DNA from: Durusdinium trenchii | Taxonomy: Eukaryota; Sar; Dinophyceae; Suessiales; Symbiodiniaceae | Assembly (NCBI GenBank): GCA_963970005.1 | Contig: CAXAMN010015224.1 | Coordinates: 1,174,179 to 1,238,178 of the forward strand | Length of the DNA: 64,000 bases | Direction: 5' to 3' | In this document: positions 1 through 11,109 of the stretch, piece by piece | Layout of the letters: each line of letters opens with the position of its first letter | Position numbering within the stretch: position 1 is the first letter of the stretch | Program-made: the position numbers and the translations under genes | Notes under the pieces: model-generated | Told to the model about the DNA's origin: nothing | Database searches by the model: none | Seen by the model: the letters and a program-made list of their open reading frames with translations, nothing else

Positions 1-47
<47 letters not shown>

Positions 48-48
48 C
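1..48. repeat. (AGT)n microsatellite
   Basis: Perfect AGT trinucleotide repeat of about 16 units at the left edge, so its true length is unknown. It is followed by a short GCAGCAGCAGC tract. Confidence 0.97.
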
Positions 49-1130
49 CGCAGCAGCAGCAGGTTATCTAACTTCCACAGCTCATCCAACTTCTGAGTCA
101 CTGCCACCAGCTGTTCAGGAAGCAAATGAACATTCATACAAAAGTACATATTTAATCTTTCGCCAGATCTTTCGCAAAAAAAATACTTTCGTCAACTTGA
201 GGAAAACTTTCGCCAAATGAGATTTTGATATGTTCCGGGTCATCGTCATACACAATGCTGTCTAGGACCTTTAGATCGACAACCATATGTCCCTATAGGA
301 ATCCACTGCCACCAAACCTCAGGTGAGGGTACGACTGGGCCCCACCCTCACGCCTAAATAAAAAGGTTTACCTCTCACCTGCTCAGTTCTGCAGAGCCCT
401 GTGGATCCATAGGGTGTCAGTCTGTAAACGTTTTGGAGGGGATCTCTTTAGTTCAGCCACTTAGTTCACCTGTTGAACGTAGGACGTAGGTATGCTGACG
501 CACTCACGTGGTGATGTCGTTTGGACCGTTGTGAAGAGCCTGGGTGCTGGGTTGCATTCTTTGGGTCCCACACATTTATTCTTTTTGGGGGGCGCTGCGG
601 CAAAGCTGAACAGGACAAAGCCATGGCATAATTACCCAGAGCTTCCAGCTACGTTGGTAACCCTGGGATCTGAGAAGATACGCAGTTTACTCTAGGATTT
701 GACAACGATATATTCAAAACCAGTAACGACAGAATGCAATCATCTCGAACTCCTCCAGTAAACTTAGCCGCCGCAAAATAAGCAGTGCAAAGATCAACAA
801 CGTCAAGAAGGTCTCAAATACCATTCATGAGGTCCACTCCAACTGAATAAGCTAAGAAGGGAGTATGAGTAGGAGAGTAGGAATAGTATGGAGTAGTAGT
901 AATATGCAGTCATCGTCGTCGCCGTCCGTCGTCGTCGTACAACGAGGAGTAGTCACCAACAATGCTTGGACTCGGGGCTGCTTGGGCTCGGACGGGTGGA
1001 GTAGACCTATAGACTAAGTCCTTAGGGGAGGTTGATTCATCCGTTTGCATTATGCTACTTACCCTGACGTAGTACGCATAAAAATTCAGCTCAATGGCTG
1101 CAAGGTGGATACTCAAACAATGTTTTTGTG
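49..1130. other. No gene supported; contains one inverted-repeat element
   Basis: Apart from the inverted-repeat element at 290-415 I see nothing convincing. A 67-codon ORF at 492-695 (+) has no recognisable feature and is within chance length. A short GTCGTCGTC-type triplet run occurs near 910-940. Confidence 0.5.
290..415. mobile_element. Inverted-repeat (MITE-like) element, divergent copy
   Basis: The left end reads TCCCTATAGGAATCCAC and the right end, reverse-complemented, reads ACCCTATGGATCCAC, giving imperfect terminal inverted repeats around a roughly 90-bp core. The core also has opposed CTCAGGTGAG / CACCTGCTCAG arms. It belongs to the family seen better at 30813-30911, 41861-41960 and 63901-63997. 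There is no coding capacity, so any mobility would be non-autonomous. Confidence 0.5.
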
Positions 1131-1235
1131 GGATGAGTGGCAGCAACTCATCCCTCTGACTCTGAATGCGGTCCACCGACTGGATGCGAGACCTCCTCGC
1201 TCCATCTCGCGTCATTGACCTGAACAAACACCTGG
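1131..1235 (-). CDS. Candidate exon, unknown protein
   Basis: Minus-strand GC-richer island. One frame starts at an ATG at 1215 and reads MTRDGARRSRIQSVDRIQSQ followed by an acidic-leucine stretch; the mixed charged composition looks coding. A second minus frame is also open here (VNDARWSEEVSHPVGG), so frame is not settled. No domain recognised. Splice ends are not clear, and coordinates are approximate. Confidence 0.25.
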
Positions 1236-1477
1236 AACTCCACGAGCGAAGCCAAGTGGCTGGGTAGAGGACTCGACAAAAGGTGGCTAAACGTGCTTGG
1301 AAAATATGGCTGCCGAAGCACGCGAGAAACCTCACGAGGTGGAATGCAATCGACACTAGGCCATTTCATGCTTCGTTCGCAGCCGAAGAAAAAGAACGAC
1401 GAACACCAAAAGGGGTGCTATTCAGATCGATGTCGAACGCAAGCTTTGCCGTGGTCAGCAACACATTCATCCGAAGG

Positions 1478-1543
1478 GTCCAGGACCATCCTGAGGATGT
1501 CCTTTGGTCCCCAGTCCTCAGGAGGTACTTGGACCCTATGGGT
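1478..1543. mobile_element. Short inverted-repeat element
   Basis: The left arm GGGTCCAGGACCATCCTGAGGA pairs with the right arm, whose reverse complement reads AGGGTCCAAGTACCTCCTGAGGA. The arms carry the same GGACC and CTCCTGAGGA words as the larger palindromic family in this window. It is about 65 bp and non-coding. Confidence 0.45.
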
Positions 1544-1689
1544 TCAGTATTGATTCATGATGATGTTCATCAGATTTGGGCCATTTGGGTGACTGTGGAC
1601 GACCAGAAGTTGTGCTCGTTTTGCCTCGCCCCCAATCCGGACGACCCCAGGTGAAAAACGGTTGATTCACCTTGGTGGGCCGAAAGGAC

Positions 1690-1775
1690 AACTTGCCCTT
1701 TGCTCCTTGCTCCATTCGTAGCGATGCCCTTTGCTACTAGTAGCGATGCCCTTTGCCAGGAGCCCCGTTCGTGGC
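1690..1775. repeat. TACTAGTAGC / GATGCCCTTTG dispersed repeat
   Basis: Two copies of TAGCGATGCCCTTTGC separated by TACTAG, ending near CCAGGAGCC. The same words recur at 2175-2305, 9490-9575, 52086-52345, 56262-56345, 56715-56812 and 57818-57925. I recall similar repeats from Symbiodiniaceae genomes, but could not check. Confidence 0.7.
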
Positions 1776-2174
1776 GTCCGGAAAATAGAGACTGTGGGAT
1801 ACCTGGGTCTCCTTTCGGTGGTGAAATCATTCCCGATTCCCAACGTTAAACAATCCTGTTTTCAGTCAGGGTTGATGAGTTCTAAAAAAAAGAACATATG
1901 CTTCATCTGGAGCGTTGATGGGTGTTTGTCCTCCTTGCTTGCTTTAGACTCGAGGAGGATTTCTTGGGACCCTGGCTTGACCTGTTTAAACCGTTCCAGC
2001 TCTTCTCTTTAACCATTCAAGCAATCAATCACTGACTTCTTGGAAGCACATCACCCACTCCACGGCTGCACACCTGCACACTCGTTCGGACCACGCCCGG
2101 ACCACGCCCGCTCGCATCGGGCGTACCCCATCTCCGCTTCGCATCGGAGAATCCGCACCAGGCAGTGTACCTGA

Positions 2175-2305
2175 TAGCTTCTTGTTACTAGTAACAATTG
2201 ACAAGGGCATTACTACTAGTAGCAACTAGCTATATACTACTAGCTTCTTGCTATAGCTACTAGTCGTAATGCATAGTAATGCCCTTGTTTCTAGTAGCGA
2301 TGCAC
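2175..2305. repeat. TACTAGTAGC-family repeat, inverted arrangement
   Basis: Contains TTACTAGTAACAATTG, AAGGGCATTACTACTAG, CTAGTCGTAATGCATAG and ATGCCCTTGTTTCTAG. The GGGCATTACTACTAG-type words occur in both orientations around 2240, so the block can fold into a hairpin. No protein is inferred. Confidence 0.65.
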
Positions 2306-4790
2306 CTGTGACTAGGGATTGGGAAGGAGAGATGAGTTGGGGCATGCCATTCAGGGTTTCTGGCCAAATCTGTTCCTCGAAGAAATCGGCAAAAGTCTTG
2401 AGGCGAGTCAAGATTATTCTGGAAGATGTGTTGGTATTGTTTCTGTTTGTTTTGGGACGTCTGTTGACTCTGTTGACCAAAAATAGGCTACAAAGCATGC
2501 TGCTAGAAGTTGCTCACCCATTCCCTTCAGCACAAACAACATCAAAGAAAACACTCGGAATCGACCAATAACTAAATAATATATGCAACACTAACTGATC
2601 CAGCAAGTGGGTCTATTCTTAAGATTTGTGAACCCTCGCAAACTGAAGAAACCATCGGCGGACCAGTGCGTTTTTTGTAGAACATCATATCAACTTGTAG
2701 CCATCAAGCTGACTGGTTAGTACTCCTGATATCTTCATTCCACAAAGGGTAAGTACTGCCTGCAGTTCATCTGCTAGCCCTGCAATCCCAACAGGTTGAT
2801 GGCTCATTGCTCCAGAAACAGTAGCTCATTGCAATATCTAGCGTTGATTGGTATCCTGAAAAGTGCACGCATTGCCTGGAAAAGACTCAACGACTCAACA
2901 CTCAACACCACGTCCATCCTGGTCCCGGACACCACGCTCCCCCACGCAGCCGGAGAGAAAATCCTGCATCATCCGGGATACCAACGGTATCGGTATCACA
3001 GGGAACAATGGACCCCCAAATAGATATAAAGGATCATAAAAGCAAATCCCCACTAAATATGTGTTGGAAACCGTTTCTATCTATTTTGGGACCACTATAA
3101 CTACTGTATTATTCTTTCTTTCCTGTTTTCCACTGCATGATCAGTATGGTCCATCTAGTAGAGTCTAGCAACGACAGTGATCCAACAATATTGTACGAGA
3201 ACACGGAACCCCATAACTAGACCCATGGATTGACATAAAATACCTTTTGAGAAGGTGATTGAAGACTGTTTATGTAGGCCTGGAGGGTCCAGTCGTACCG
3301 AACCTGAGAAGGTCTCTTTGGGTCTCTGCTGGTGCTCTCTGCACACTCTCCGTCGGATCGCTAGGTCCCTTTACTTACAGAACCAGCTTCCGAAACCAGT
3401 GTCCTCTTGTTTAGATGAAAGAATTATGTCACGCAGTCACGCTTTTATTGTTTTGGACCATTCTTGAATTGTACAGTAATATAACTTTCCTGTACTGGCC
3501 TTTTCTTAGTGGTTCTATTATGCCTCTTCTGGACATATGTTGGAAGGATGTTTGAAGGATGTTACAACCGATACAACCGCAGCATGTAGCGGCCCGACAA
3601 GGCGGCGCACAGCGGCCCGACGGACAGCTGTAGGCCTGCAGCGGAAATTCACACGTCAAGAATCCAAGCAGTCTATATCAAACAGCCCAGTCTACACGCT
3701 CTGACTGCATCCTGAGAGGTAGTTGGTGCCCTTGAGCCATCTTCTCTTGATGTAGCTGGAACAACTGGAACCCAACAGTGCCACAGGTGCTCACAACCTC
3801 ATTGTGAGAGGCAACAGTGGTGCCTTTTGGATATTGCAATCGCATGATTCTCCCATGGAAAGGGATTGCACCACCGTTGTTCAGCGCTGGAGCAATCTTG
3901 GTACCGGATGTACAGGTCATATCGGATACTCTGGCTAGATCAGTCCCTTGTCATGTCCACATGCGCTAATCAGCTTCTGGCAACGAACTTGGATAACTTG
4001 TAAAATTGATTGCAAAATAGTACAGATGCCAACTCCCAATAAGAACGCCAATCTGCAAGAATTGCAACCGGGTGCTGGGCGTCATGGATTACTGAACCTC
4101 CTCTATATCTCAGAAGAGCATGTTGATCACCATTTCTTCATGCCTTTGCTGTAAATATCAGGGTGCGTAACAAAGTCTAAGGTTACATGAAACAGCCTGA
4201 GTGACAAGGCCCACTACAACGATCTTGCGGAGGGCTCGACAGTACAAGCAACATCTTCGAACATGTTCAACCAAAGGATTCTGGTCACCCCAGCTGCTCA
4301 AACCCCAAGATTAGTCTTTGGGGGGTTCCACGTCTGATATCGAACCGGGAAATCCAAGATCCCAAATGTCGAAGAAACCGGAATCTTTCAAATTCATCAT
4401 GTCAGTGTCTATATCGGTGATCAGTGTCTATATCGGCCGAAAGGCTTCGCATCAACATCAAGTTCTCCGGCTCAGACAGTTTTTGACCCGCAGGGTCTTG
4501 CACCCCAAGCGCTGGGTCTCCAAGCTGCTTGTGGTTGAGTCGGGACCAAACCCCAACGGAGCTACCTGCCTTGGCGAGGCAAAGTGAGAGGTGCGAGGAG
4601 TTTTGCATAAAACCATCAGGTAGCTTGGCTACCACGAAATCACTCCCGTGTAAACAAACACCTACCCCACTTGATCCTACTTGCTGAGATGATATCGTGC
4701 GCGAGAGTTTCGCCAGGCACGGTGGCAGTTGTGAATTGATGGTTTACATAAACGTGTCCAATATCTTCATGCATGATGTTCCAATCTATT
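2306..4790. other. No gene supported
   Basis: About 2.5 kb of AT-balanced sequence. ORFs at 2269-2571 (+), 3429-3659 (-) and 3678-3920 (-) are short and lack recognisable composition or splice context. A small direct repeat of GTCTATATCGG occurs near 4408-4437. I see nothing else. Confidence 0.45.
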
Positions 4791-4800
4791 GAAATTCAGA

Positions 4801-5076
4801 CTAAACCCACAAGGCCCCCCGCATGGCACCTCTACAAACCGCGAAACACTCGGTGGACGTGGCCATCCTGCGGCCTCGCGCCTCGACGAAGGGTTGCAGC
4901 TGCTCGCTGGTCAAGCTCCCCGAGGCGCCTCCCGTAGCAATGCTGCGTTCGATTTGAGACCTGTGCAAATCATAGAGCTCTTGGTGCTTGGTGCGTTCCT
5001 GTTCCTTTGTAGAAGAACTCACCACAAGTCGTCCGGCTGGGACCTGGGATGTGCCAAGGCTCCCATTCGGGATCAA
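4801..5076 (-). CDS. Candidate exon(s), unknown hydrophilic protein
   Basis: A 91-codon minus frame runs across a GC-rich island. It contains RLVVSSSTKEQERTKHQELY, then HRSQIERSIATGGASGSLTS and EQLQPFVEARGRRMATS. The alternation of charged helical and Gly/Ser-rich residues looks genuine. The plus frame over the same island (78% of it open) has a less natural composition. No family recognised and exact splice sites not resolved; the exon may be shorter than the open frame. Confidence 0.4.
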   Translation of the reverse strand: MIPNGSLGTSQVPAGRLVVSSSTKEQERTKHQELYDLHRSQIERSIATGGASGSLTSEQLQPFVEARGRRMATSTECFAVCRGAMRGALWV

Positions 5077-5137
5077 GAAGGGACTGTTTTTTGAAGAAAC
5101 TCTGGAAATATGTCTTTATTGATAGTATAGAGCACCA

Positions 5138-6046
5138 TCACCACCATAACACATTGAGAACATTTACTGTACAGTACTTTACTGAGCACCATCGTTCAGT
5201 CCTCGATTTAATATGAGTTAATTGTCTGACTCTGCCCCCAAAGCCAAAACTAAGGCGCTCTCCAAGCTGCATGACTTGATAAGGGGAAAAAATCAAGGCA
5301 CGGCTGGGAAAGAAAGACAAAGCATCATTGCTCACTTTGAGATAGGATTTCCTTGTATTGATCAATTGCGATGGCGGATTTGGGAGATGGCCCGTCCAAT
5401 GAGACGATTTGACCCCACAGGTCGACCGCACAGAAGTCCTTTTCGCACCCGCAGGTGAGACGTGCATCACGTCACCGGGGGCCATTCCAGCCTGGCCAGG
5501 GTTAAGTGTAGCGGGCAGGGAAGTGACTGTGACTGAGAAGTAGTACAACACGACCATCAAGACATTGATCTGTTCAACCAGCGAGTATTTAGTGTGTCTT
5601 ACCTTTTGAGCCACCTCCAATTGACTGTCTGAGGATGTGTTTCTTTTCCTGGATTCAGGGATCACTGAACATGTATCACGGGCTGTGTTGGTTTCATTTA
5701 ACATTCAAGTGCCCTGGTCTGAGTCGAATGCCCTGGTCTCTTCAACGCAAGTATTGTTCCTTCTAAGAGCCTGATCAACCGTGAGAAAGAAAAGCTTCAC
5801 TCCACCAAAAATACAAAAACTGCTGCAAGGTGTTTCGGTGGCAAAAGCCAAACATGCTCCCTCCTTACAATCCAAGGACGCAAACCCTATAGACCTTAAC
5901 AATGTTTGGACCCTCTGTAGAAAACTGATGTGAATCACTGTACTGCACCGGTAGATGGATACGGTACCTGCTCTTCGTCCAGTTGACCCCTTGCAGGATG
6001 GTCTCCAAAGGGCTCGGGCTCCAGGAGCATGCCCCGAACATCGCAC
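5138..6046 (-). other. Two adjacent minus-strand ORFs of doubtful status
   Basis: ORFs of 188 codons (5138-5704) and 113 codons (5705-6046) abut on the minus strand. The first contains SSHWTGHLPNPPSQLINTRK and KVSNDALSFFPSRALIFSPY. Length alone is not significant, since a few ORFs of 150-190 codons are expected by chance in 64 kb. They could be relics of a decayed element. No motif recognised. Confidence 0.2.
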
Positions 6047-6064
6047 AGAGATGTTTTATACAGT

Positions 6065-6175
6065 ATATACCAGGACCTTCAAAGTGACCTCTTTGGAGTC
6101 TGTAAGTGGCCTCTTTATGGACTAAGTGACCTCAAGCTGGGATCTCAAAAGGTCACTTTGAAGGTCCTGGTATAT
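6065..6175. mobile_element. MITE-like element with perfect 26-bp terminal inverted repeats
   Basis: Positions 6065-6090 (ATATACCAGGACCTTCAAAG then TGACCT) and 6150-6175 are exact reverse complements over 26 bp. The 59-bp interior repeats GTGACCTCTTTGGAGTC-like words (GTGGCCTCTTTATGGAC, AGTGACCT). Total length is 111 bp with no coding capacity. Perfect arms suggest a young insertion or a maintained hairpin. Target-site duplication is not obvious. Confidence 0.85.
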
Positions 6176-6679
6176 GTTTACAATATAACTTGTGGATGAC
6201 TCTGCTACTCCTGCTACTGGTTGAGCCACGACCTGCTTAATGAATCCCCAGTTTTGCCATGACCGGGTCAAATCAGGAACGCATGAGATATGACATGACT
6301 AATTATCATATGAGAAGACTCTCAGCAGTGTTGGTTGGCCGAACCGCGAACGGCGTCAAACACCCCTCGTCTCGTCCTCATCGCGCCGACTCTGGAGGCT
6401 CGGTGCAAACGGAGGAAGCACACATGGATGGGAGGCCATGAACACGATGGGAGGGAAGAACATTCACTTTGGGATTCTATTGGATTTGTGAATGGTGCCT
6501 GAAAAAAACAACATACAACAACATCTGCAAAGCCTTCTGCTTGATCCCCAAAATATTAAGGATCCACATACTTTTTGAGAAGCGCTTCCTTGGAGACGAT
6601 TGATGTCCAGGCGCCGACGGAATGGCACGGCGTGCGCCAGTGTTCCAACGCACCCCAGCCGGTCCGCTAGCTAACCCGC
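6176..6679. other. No gene supported
   Basis: Contains only a 60-codon ORF at 6259-6441 (+) without recognisable features. Nothing else seen. Confidence 0.4.
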
Positions 6680-6728
6680 GGTGTCCAGCACGGTGTGTTG
6701 GCCTGGGTCATTCTCGGACACCAGGAAC
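6680..6728 (-). CDS. Candidate short exon downstream of a canonical intron
   Basis: This island follows a typical acceptor (TTTCGTTGCAG) on the minus strand. One frame reads FLVSENDPGQHTVLDTAG before a GT. It should follow the exon at 6808-6874, but the open frames of the two do not join cleanly with the most obvious splice sites, so either the acceptor or the frame differs. Unknown protein. Confidence 0.3.
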
Positions 6729-6807
6729 CTGCAACGAAAACGAAGGGAAAGGTCAACAGCCGAAGCACCCATTCGGTGGTGGATGGTGGGTCCGAATCGA
6801 AACTCAC

Positions 6808-6874
6808 CAGGAAGCTCGGGACGTGTTCCATGGCCATGTCAACGTCACCCTTCTTCAAGCAATTTCTGGCTGTG
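6808..6874 (-). CDS. Candidate exon, unknown protein
   Basis: A minus-strand island between an acceptor ending TTTTAG (6875-6880) and a strong donor GTGAGTTTCG (from 6807). Only one frame is open throughout, containing CLKKGDVDMAMEHVPSFL. The donor and the pyrimidine-rich acceptor near 6729 define a 79-bp intron. The KKGDVDMAM wording resembles helical-repeat proteins but is too short to assign. Confidence 0.4.
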
Positions 6875-6879
6875 CTAAA

Positions 6880-8645
6880 ACCAAGGAGCAAGAGAATGGG
6901 AAGGAGCGAATAAATGCGAATCACGTACCCGTGTATGATGGGAAGCCATTGACAATCCCACCCCCGCGGAAAAAAAACAAAATAACAAAACTTTGCAAGC
7001 TCTGGTGCATCAACAAAACCCACAAGGTCAATCTACCAATCTGACGAAAATGGAGGAAGTTCGTGGACGATATGTTCGCTGCCTGGCGTGCATTAGCATC
7101 TCCACCAGCATCCGGCCTGGGCCAGCTAGAGATATGGGTCTGATCCTGCCCCAGATATGACCAGCTAAAAATATATACGGTTCCTCCTATCACCCAGAAC
7201 ACCAAGTTCTTTGGGGTGCATGTAGGACTCATCAGTCGAAATAGAACACCAAATCCCTGACTGCACCAACTATCATAACAAACATAAACATATAATACAA
7301 ACATGTGCATAATATGTGCATCAGCAGCATGTTCTTACACTAGTCTTACGCTTACAAAATCTTACAAATACACGCACCAACACGACCATACTGTTTTTTG
7401 CTTACCCTTCCAGGAGCTCCAAACACAGTGTGTTTGGACCCACAAGGGATGGCGCTCTAGACCCTTCGGACTCCAAACCCATCGAAAAAGCCAACATATT
7501 ATATTAAGTTATACTTGAACACCATCCATCACATGCATCTTGCCGAAATGCCAAAAAGAAAACAGTTGAGTGCACACTAAAGCTGTGGTGGACCTCAATA
7601 TGCACGTGACATCACATGACTCTAGGCAAAACCCGACCTATTCCAAAATTTATATAGAACAATGCCAAAGAAAACAATCACTAGATCACGCTGCTGATTG
7701 ACGAAGAAGCTGTGTCCCTCATTGTGTAATGAGGGGATGACAGATTCATGTTTTGTATTCCGCGAATTGAACAATCAAAAATGTAGTTATTAGTACTGTA
7801 ATTAGATGACTTTGGAGGCATAACTCAAGCACCTGTTGAGTTGCTGTCACAAAAAGTGGAGGATTCTCACTCCATCTCGCTCCACAGCGCCACTGCGACA
7901 GCTCTGCGCCTCTTTCACCCTGCCGGTGCTTCTCCCACTGTTTCCAACCGGATCAGTCGGCCGGAGCAGTCCGGCGACGGACGCTTCTTTCGCGCCCATC
8001 AGGGCGTTGGATCACGGCAACAAGTTGGGGTGTAGTGAGTGTGGTCCAGTGTGCAACTACTTTATTGAACGAACCCGTTGGTACTACAAGACATCACAAG
8101 ACCATGTACGGACAACGAGGTTTTTAAGATAGCAAACATGCTGTTGCAAAGAGACATCATGTCAAGCCTGTCTCGTTGGTCCCGTTATATCTCTCCATCA
8201 TGGCTCATCTCGATCTACAAAAACTGTATGCACTGGCAACAGTTTATCTTTCACAAGCTGACAATGTTCCCATCATGTGTCATCTTCATGATCAATCATC
8301 TTCAGGTATCATTCATTGACCATGTAATCTGATGTATTACATCTGACTGATCAAGGACCGATCCAGATCAGTCTGCTCGTCTGCCGTCCGTGGCTGGGGT
8401 CCCTGTTTGAAGGGTCGCTCTTGGACCCTTAGAACCCTGGCAGCCAAGGTGCAACAGGCCATCGAATACTACTCAACGAACTCTCGTTTGCTCTCGTTTG
8501 CTCACCTGAACACGCCTCCAAAATGCTCGAACCATTACAAAATGCGTGCTTTCCACCAAAACAAAACGTGCTCTCCAGAAAAACCTTAATTCAATCAGGT
8601 TCCAGTCTACAATAAGGTTGTTTCATAGAGTTTTCTTCGCGCATT
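6880..8645. other. Intron-like or intergenic DNA; no firm gene
   Basis: Mostly AT-balanced. A GC-rich island at about 7860-8030 is open in more than one minus frame (for example NALMGAKEASVAGLL before a GTGAAAG donor-like word), but a stop lies directly upstream with no acceptor, so I do not call it. Nothing else seen. Confidence 0.4.
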
Positions 8646-8649
8646 CAAC

Positions 8650-8745
8650 ATGCCCTACTACATGCGTGTATTTCCTCCATGTCATCTGCCTCAGCATCAT
8701 CCAGGATGCAGGCCATGGCGTCCAGTGTCGCAGCGGGGGCCAAAC
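8650..8745 (-). CDS. Candidate exon, acidic helical segment
   Basis: A minus frame reads TLACLAPAATLDAMACILDD followed by AEADDMEEIH. This is a hydrophobic-to-acidic amphipathic pattern typical of coding helices and unlike the flanking DNA. Splice ends are not clear; a GA-type donor (GAG/GAAATA) is possible. No family assigned. Confidence 0.35.
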
Positions 8746-8940
8746 ATGCTAGTGTTCTTGGTGGAGGCGCGCCAAATCCTTGAGATTCCGGACAAACGAT
8801 GACGATATCGCAAAACAAAAAGGTGGCCATCTTGATTTCCTGTCAATGTGCGTGTTGTTGGTTGCTTCAGGGGCAAATCTCTTAGCAAATCTCAATCTCG
8901 ATGTTGCCAGTATTTAGGCCCTAGTTGGAAACACGCCTTT

Positions 8941-9294
8941 CTAATCAACCATGATCTCTATAGTTCTGGTTTTAGTTCTGTGGGACCAGACCCCCAAAAA
9001 CCTCCTGTCACCAAATGATAACATCAAGTTGGCTCGGCTGCCGGTTCGTGTCATGAGCCCACCGTTTGCTGAGGGTTTTTCACACCGGTCGACTTGGCAT
9101 CTCAAACGATCCATGGTGGCAAAAATATGACCTGCATTCACCACCAGAAACCACCTAAATGTAGGCCATGGATCCCCTGGCGGATCCTCACGATGTGAAT
9201 AGGGACCTCTCATAGCCGGACAGTTTGGTTGGGCGAACTCGGCGAACTCGGCATTCACTTTAGTACTGAAGTTTGACACTACTGGGACCCCCAA
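8941..9294 (-). CDS. Candidate long exon or exon group, unknown protein
   Basis: A 117-codon minus ORF includes VVSNFSTKVNAEFAEFAQPN, REDPPGDPWPTFRWFLVVNA and GHIFATMDRLRCQVDRCEKP. Residue use is protein-like throughout. Internal CAG/G words (for example at the two GTG-GTG steps near 9130) mean it may be two exons read through an intron. No motif recognised. Confidence 0.3.
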   Translation of the reverse strand: MGVPVVSNFSTKVNAEFAEFAQPNCPAMRGPYSHREDPPGDPWPTFRWFLVVNAGHIFATMDRLRCQVDRCEKPSANGGLMTRTGSRANLMLSFGDRRFLGVWSHRTKTRTIEIMVD

Positions 9295-9489
9295 ATCATG
9301 ACCACCTGGAGCTTGCTCACTACTGTGTAAGGTTGAAAGACGAGATGTTCATCTTTCGAACGATCCACATGGGCAAAGCCGTATGGACAAAAGTTCCATT
9401 TCGGACCCGACAAGCCGCGCTGAGTTTTGTGTTAAATGTCCACTCCGTTTTCTTGACCAGGAACAAGAAGCTACGTTCGGGGTTCCTGG

Positions 9490-9575
9490 CCTTACTGTAA
9501 GCCTTACTACTGGGAGCAAGAGCGCTACTAGGGGCTCCTGGCATCGCTACGAACGGAGCGATCAGACACTACTAG
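9490..9575. repeat. TACTAGTAGC-family repeat fragment
   Basis: Contains AAGCCTTACTACTGGGAGC, AAGAGCGCTACTAGGGGC, TCCTGGCATCGCTACGAACG and ACACTACTAGGG. These words match the blocks at 1690 and 56262-56345, where the same GGGGCTCCTGGC...CTACGAACGGAGC order occurs. Confidence 0.7.
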
Positions 9576-9897
9576 GGCCTAACCATTGAAGAGGCTTCGA
9601 ACAGCAGCGTGTCCAAACAAAGAGTTCTTTCGCTGTTCCACGTTCACGAAAGAAGCCAAAACCTCCAATTCGATCTGTTCACGGATGACTCGCTTCCAAA
9701 AGGTGGATTCTTTTTGAGAACCCCCATGCTCCCCATGATCCGAATCAAGTACATGCTGTCACATCTCTATACACTTATATCCCCACTCCCCCACCCCCCC
9801 AAAAAGAACAAAACACACAAAAAAAAGCACGGTGTGAGGGACAGGCCCACCATGTCGCCTGTCCAAAGCAGGAGTCCTGGTGGAAAGCCCCTTTCAC

Positions 9898-10046
9898 CCT
9901 CTCTCCGACGAGTGCGGACCGTCCTCGAGGAGCGATGCAGTTGCCGTTTCCCGTGAGTTTTCTCGTGATGGACGAGGGTCAAATAACAGGGCAAGATCAG
10001 CGTTCCCACGAAGATGCCGATGCCCAGCACTTGGTTGGTGATGCAC
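9898..10046 (-). CDS. Candidate exon with a transmembrane helix
   Basis: Bounded by acceptor CTCTCTTTCAG (just above 10046) and donor GG/GTGAAAG (from 9897). The 149-nt exon (1 + 49 codons + 1) is open in a frame reading CITNQVLGIGIFVGTLILPC YLTLVHHEK and then a very basic tail (RTVRTRRRE). A hydrophobic helix of about 20 residues followed by positive charges fits a membrane segment with a cytoplasmic basic end. It lies downstream of the other hydrophobic exons at 10987, 12220, 17806 and 19000, so it may be the C-terminal part of a multi-pass membrane protein. Confidence 0.5.
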
Positions 10047-10049
10047 CTG

Positions 10050-10985
10050 AAAGAGAGAGCTGTTGGCATGTTGAAAAAGAGACCCGGTGCCGTTTTGGGA
10101 CGCAAGAGTTGATCTTGCTCTACTTCACTTCTGCTAGGCCTCAAGATGAAAAAAAACACATGAGCAGGTGTTTGAAGATCCTGAAATAGAACCTCACTGA
10201 CACTTTTCACCTTCCCACTTGGATGCACCACCTTGTTGCGACGTGCCTGGATTCTTTCTGAACAATCCAGAATTTAACAAACCAGAAATAGATCCCCTTT
10301 GCCAAGAGACCTCTTCGTGTTTGGCAAGCGTGCACTTGCGAACATTCGTTGTCTGTTATGTGGGTACCTTTTTGCATATTCATGACCTGTTGGTCGTTCT
10401 GAAGTTCACGTCCTCGGAAATATCAGCACATTCAACATTCAACGGTAAATCAGCACTGTTTACCTGGCACCTGGATCACCTGTTTAGGTCATCCATAGCC
10501 ATCTTTTGGGTTGTGGAAACTCGATAAAAACTCTCTGGGGCTTTCTGGTTGGGGTAGGTGGGAACATGTTCTTCCTGCTGTCAACCTCTACAGTGGTTCA
10601 ATCCCTTGTTCGTTGAAAGCAAAACATTTGTCGAATGCACCGGACCACCCATTGGTTGCACCAAAACGTGTTTGCAGGGAGAACCTCCCCAAGTGGAGCA
10701 GCATCAGATGTATATTGACCCTCAACCAATGGGTCTTGTCATGTTCCTTCTTCCTGAGGTCATTGGGATGTCTCCCTGTTTTGCGACACACCCATATCAT
10801 CCCATATCCCTTCACCCGACAACTCCACACCGATGGAAAATCAAATAGCACCCAAAATAATCCAAAACACATCTTTAGATGTTTGGCGATGTGTGGGTGA
10901 TTAGAATAGACCCCAACAGCAGCTTCAGCCAAACTGACATTTAAACACATGGCAAATGCAATCCGTTTGTTTTGTGTCGAGTTCA
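10050..10985. other. Intron-like DNA
   Basis: Lies between two candidate membrane-protein exons. A long minus ORF passes through (part of 10588-11172), but below about 10980 its composition is unremarkable and it crosses the donor of the next exon. No separate feature seen. Confidence 0.4.
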
Positions 10986-10986
10986 C

Positions 10987-11105
10987 CGCAAAGGGCACTT
11001 GGTTTCCGCTGGGGCACTTGAGACAAAACTTCTGGTAGAGCCCTGCCGTTGACAGAAGCGCAATCAACGCACAGGGTGGTAGGAGTCGCCAGCAAAGTTT
11101 CGGGA
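10987..11105 (-). CDS. Candidate exon, membrane segment plus Cys-rich loop
   Basis: The minus frame reads LLPPCALIALLSTAGLYQKF then CLKCPSGNQVPFA and meets a donor, GTGAACTC, at 10986. The first part is a hydrophobic helix; the CxxC loop could be lumenal or extracellular. The upstream acceptor is uncertain, so the high coordinate is approximate. It is probably in the same gene as the exon at 9898-10046. Confidence 0.4.
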
Positions 11106-11109
11106 CAAG

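Noticed and set aside
3720-3760. Relict dinoflagellate spliced leader
   Set aside because: The minus strand has ATGGCTCAAGG, but only about nine bases match the leader's 3' end, which is not significant.
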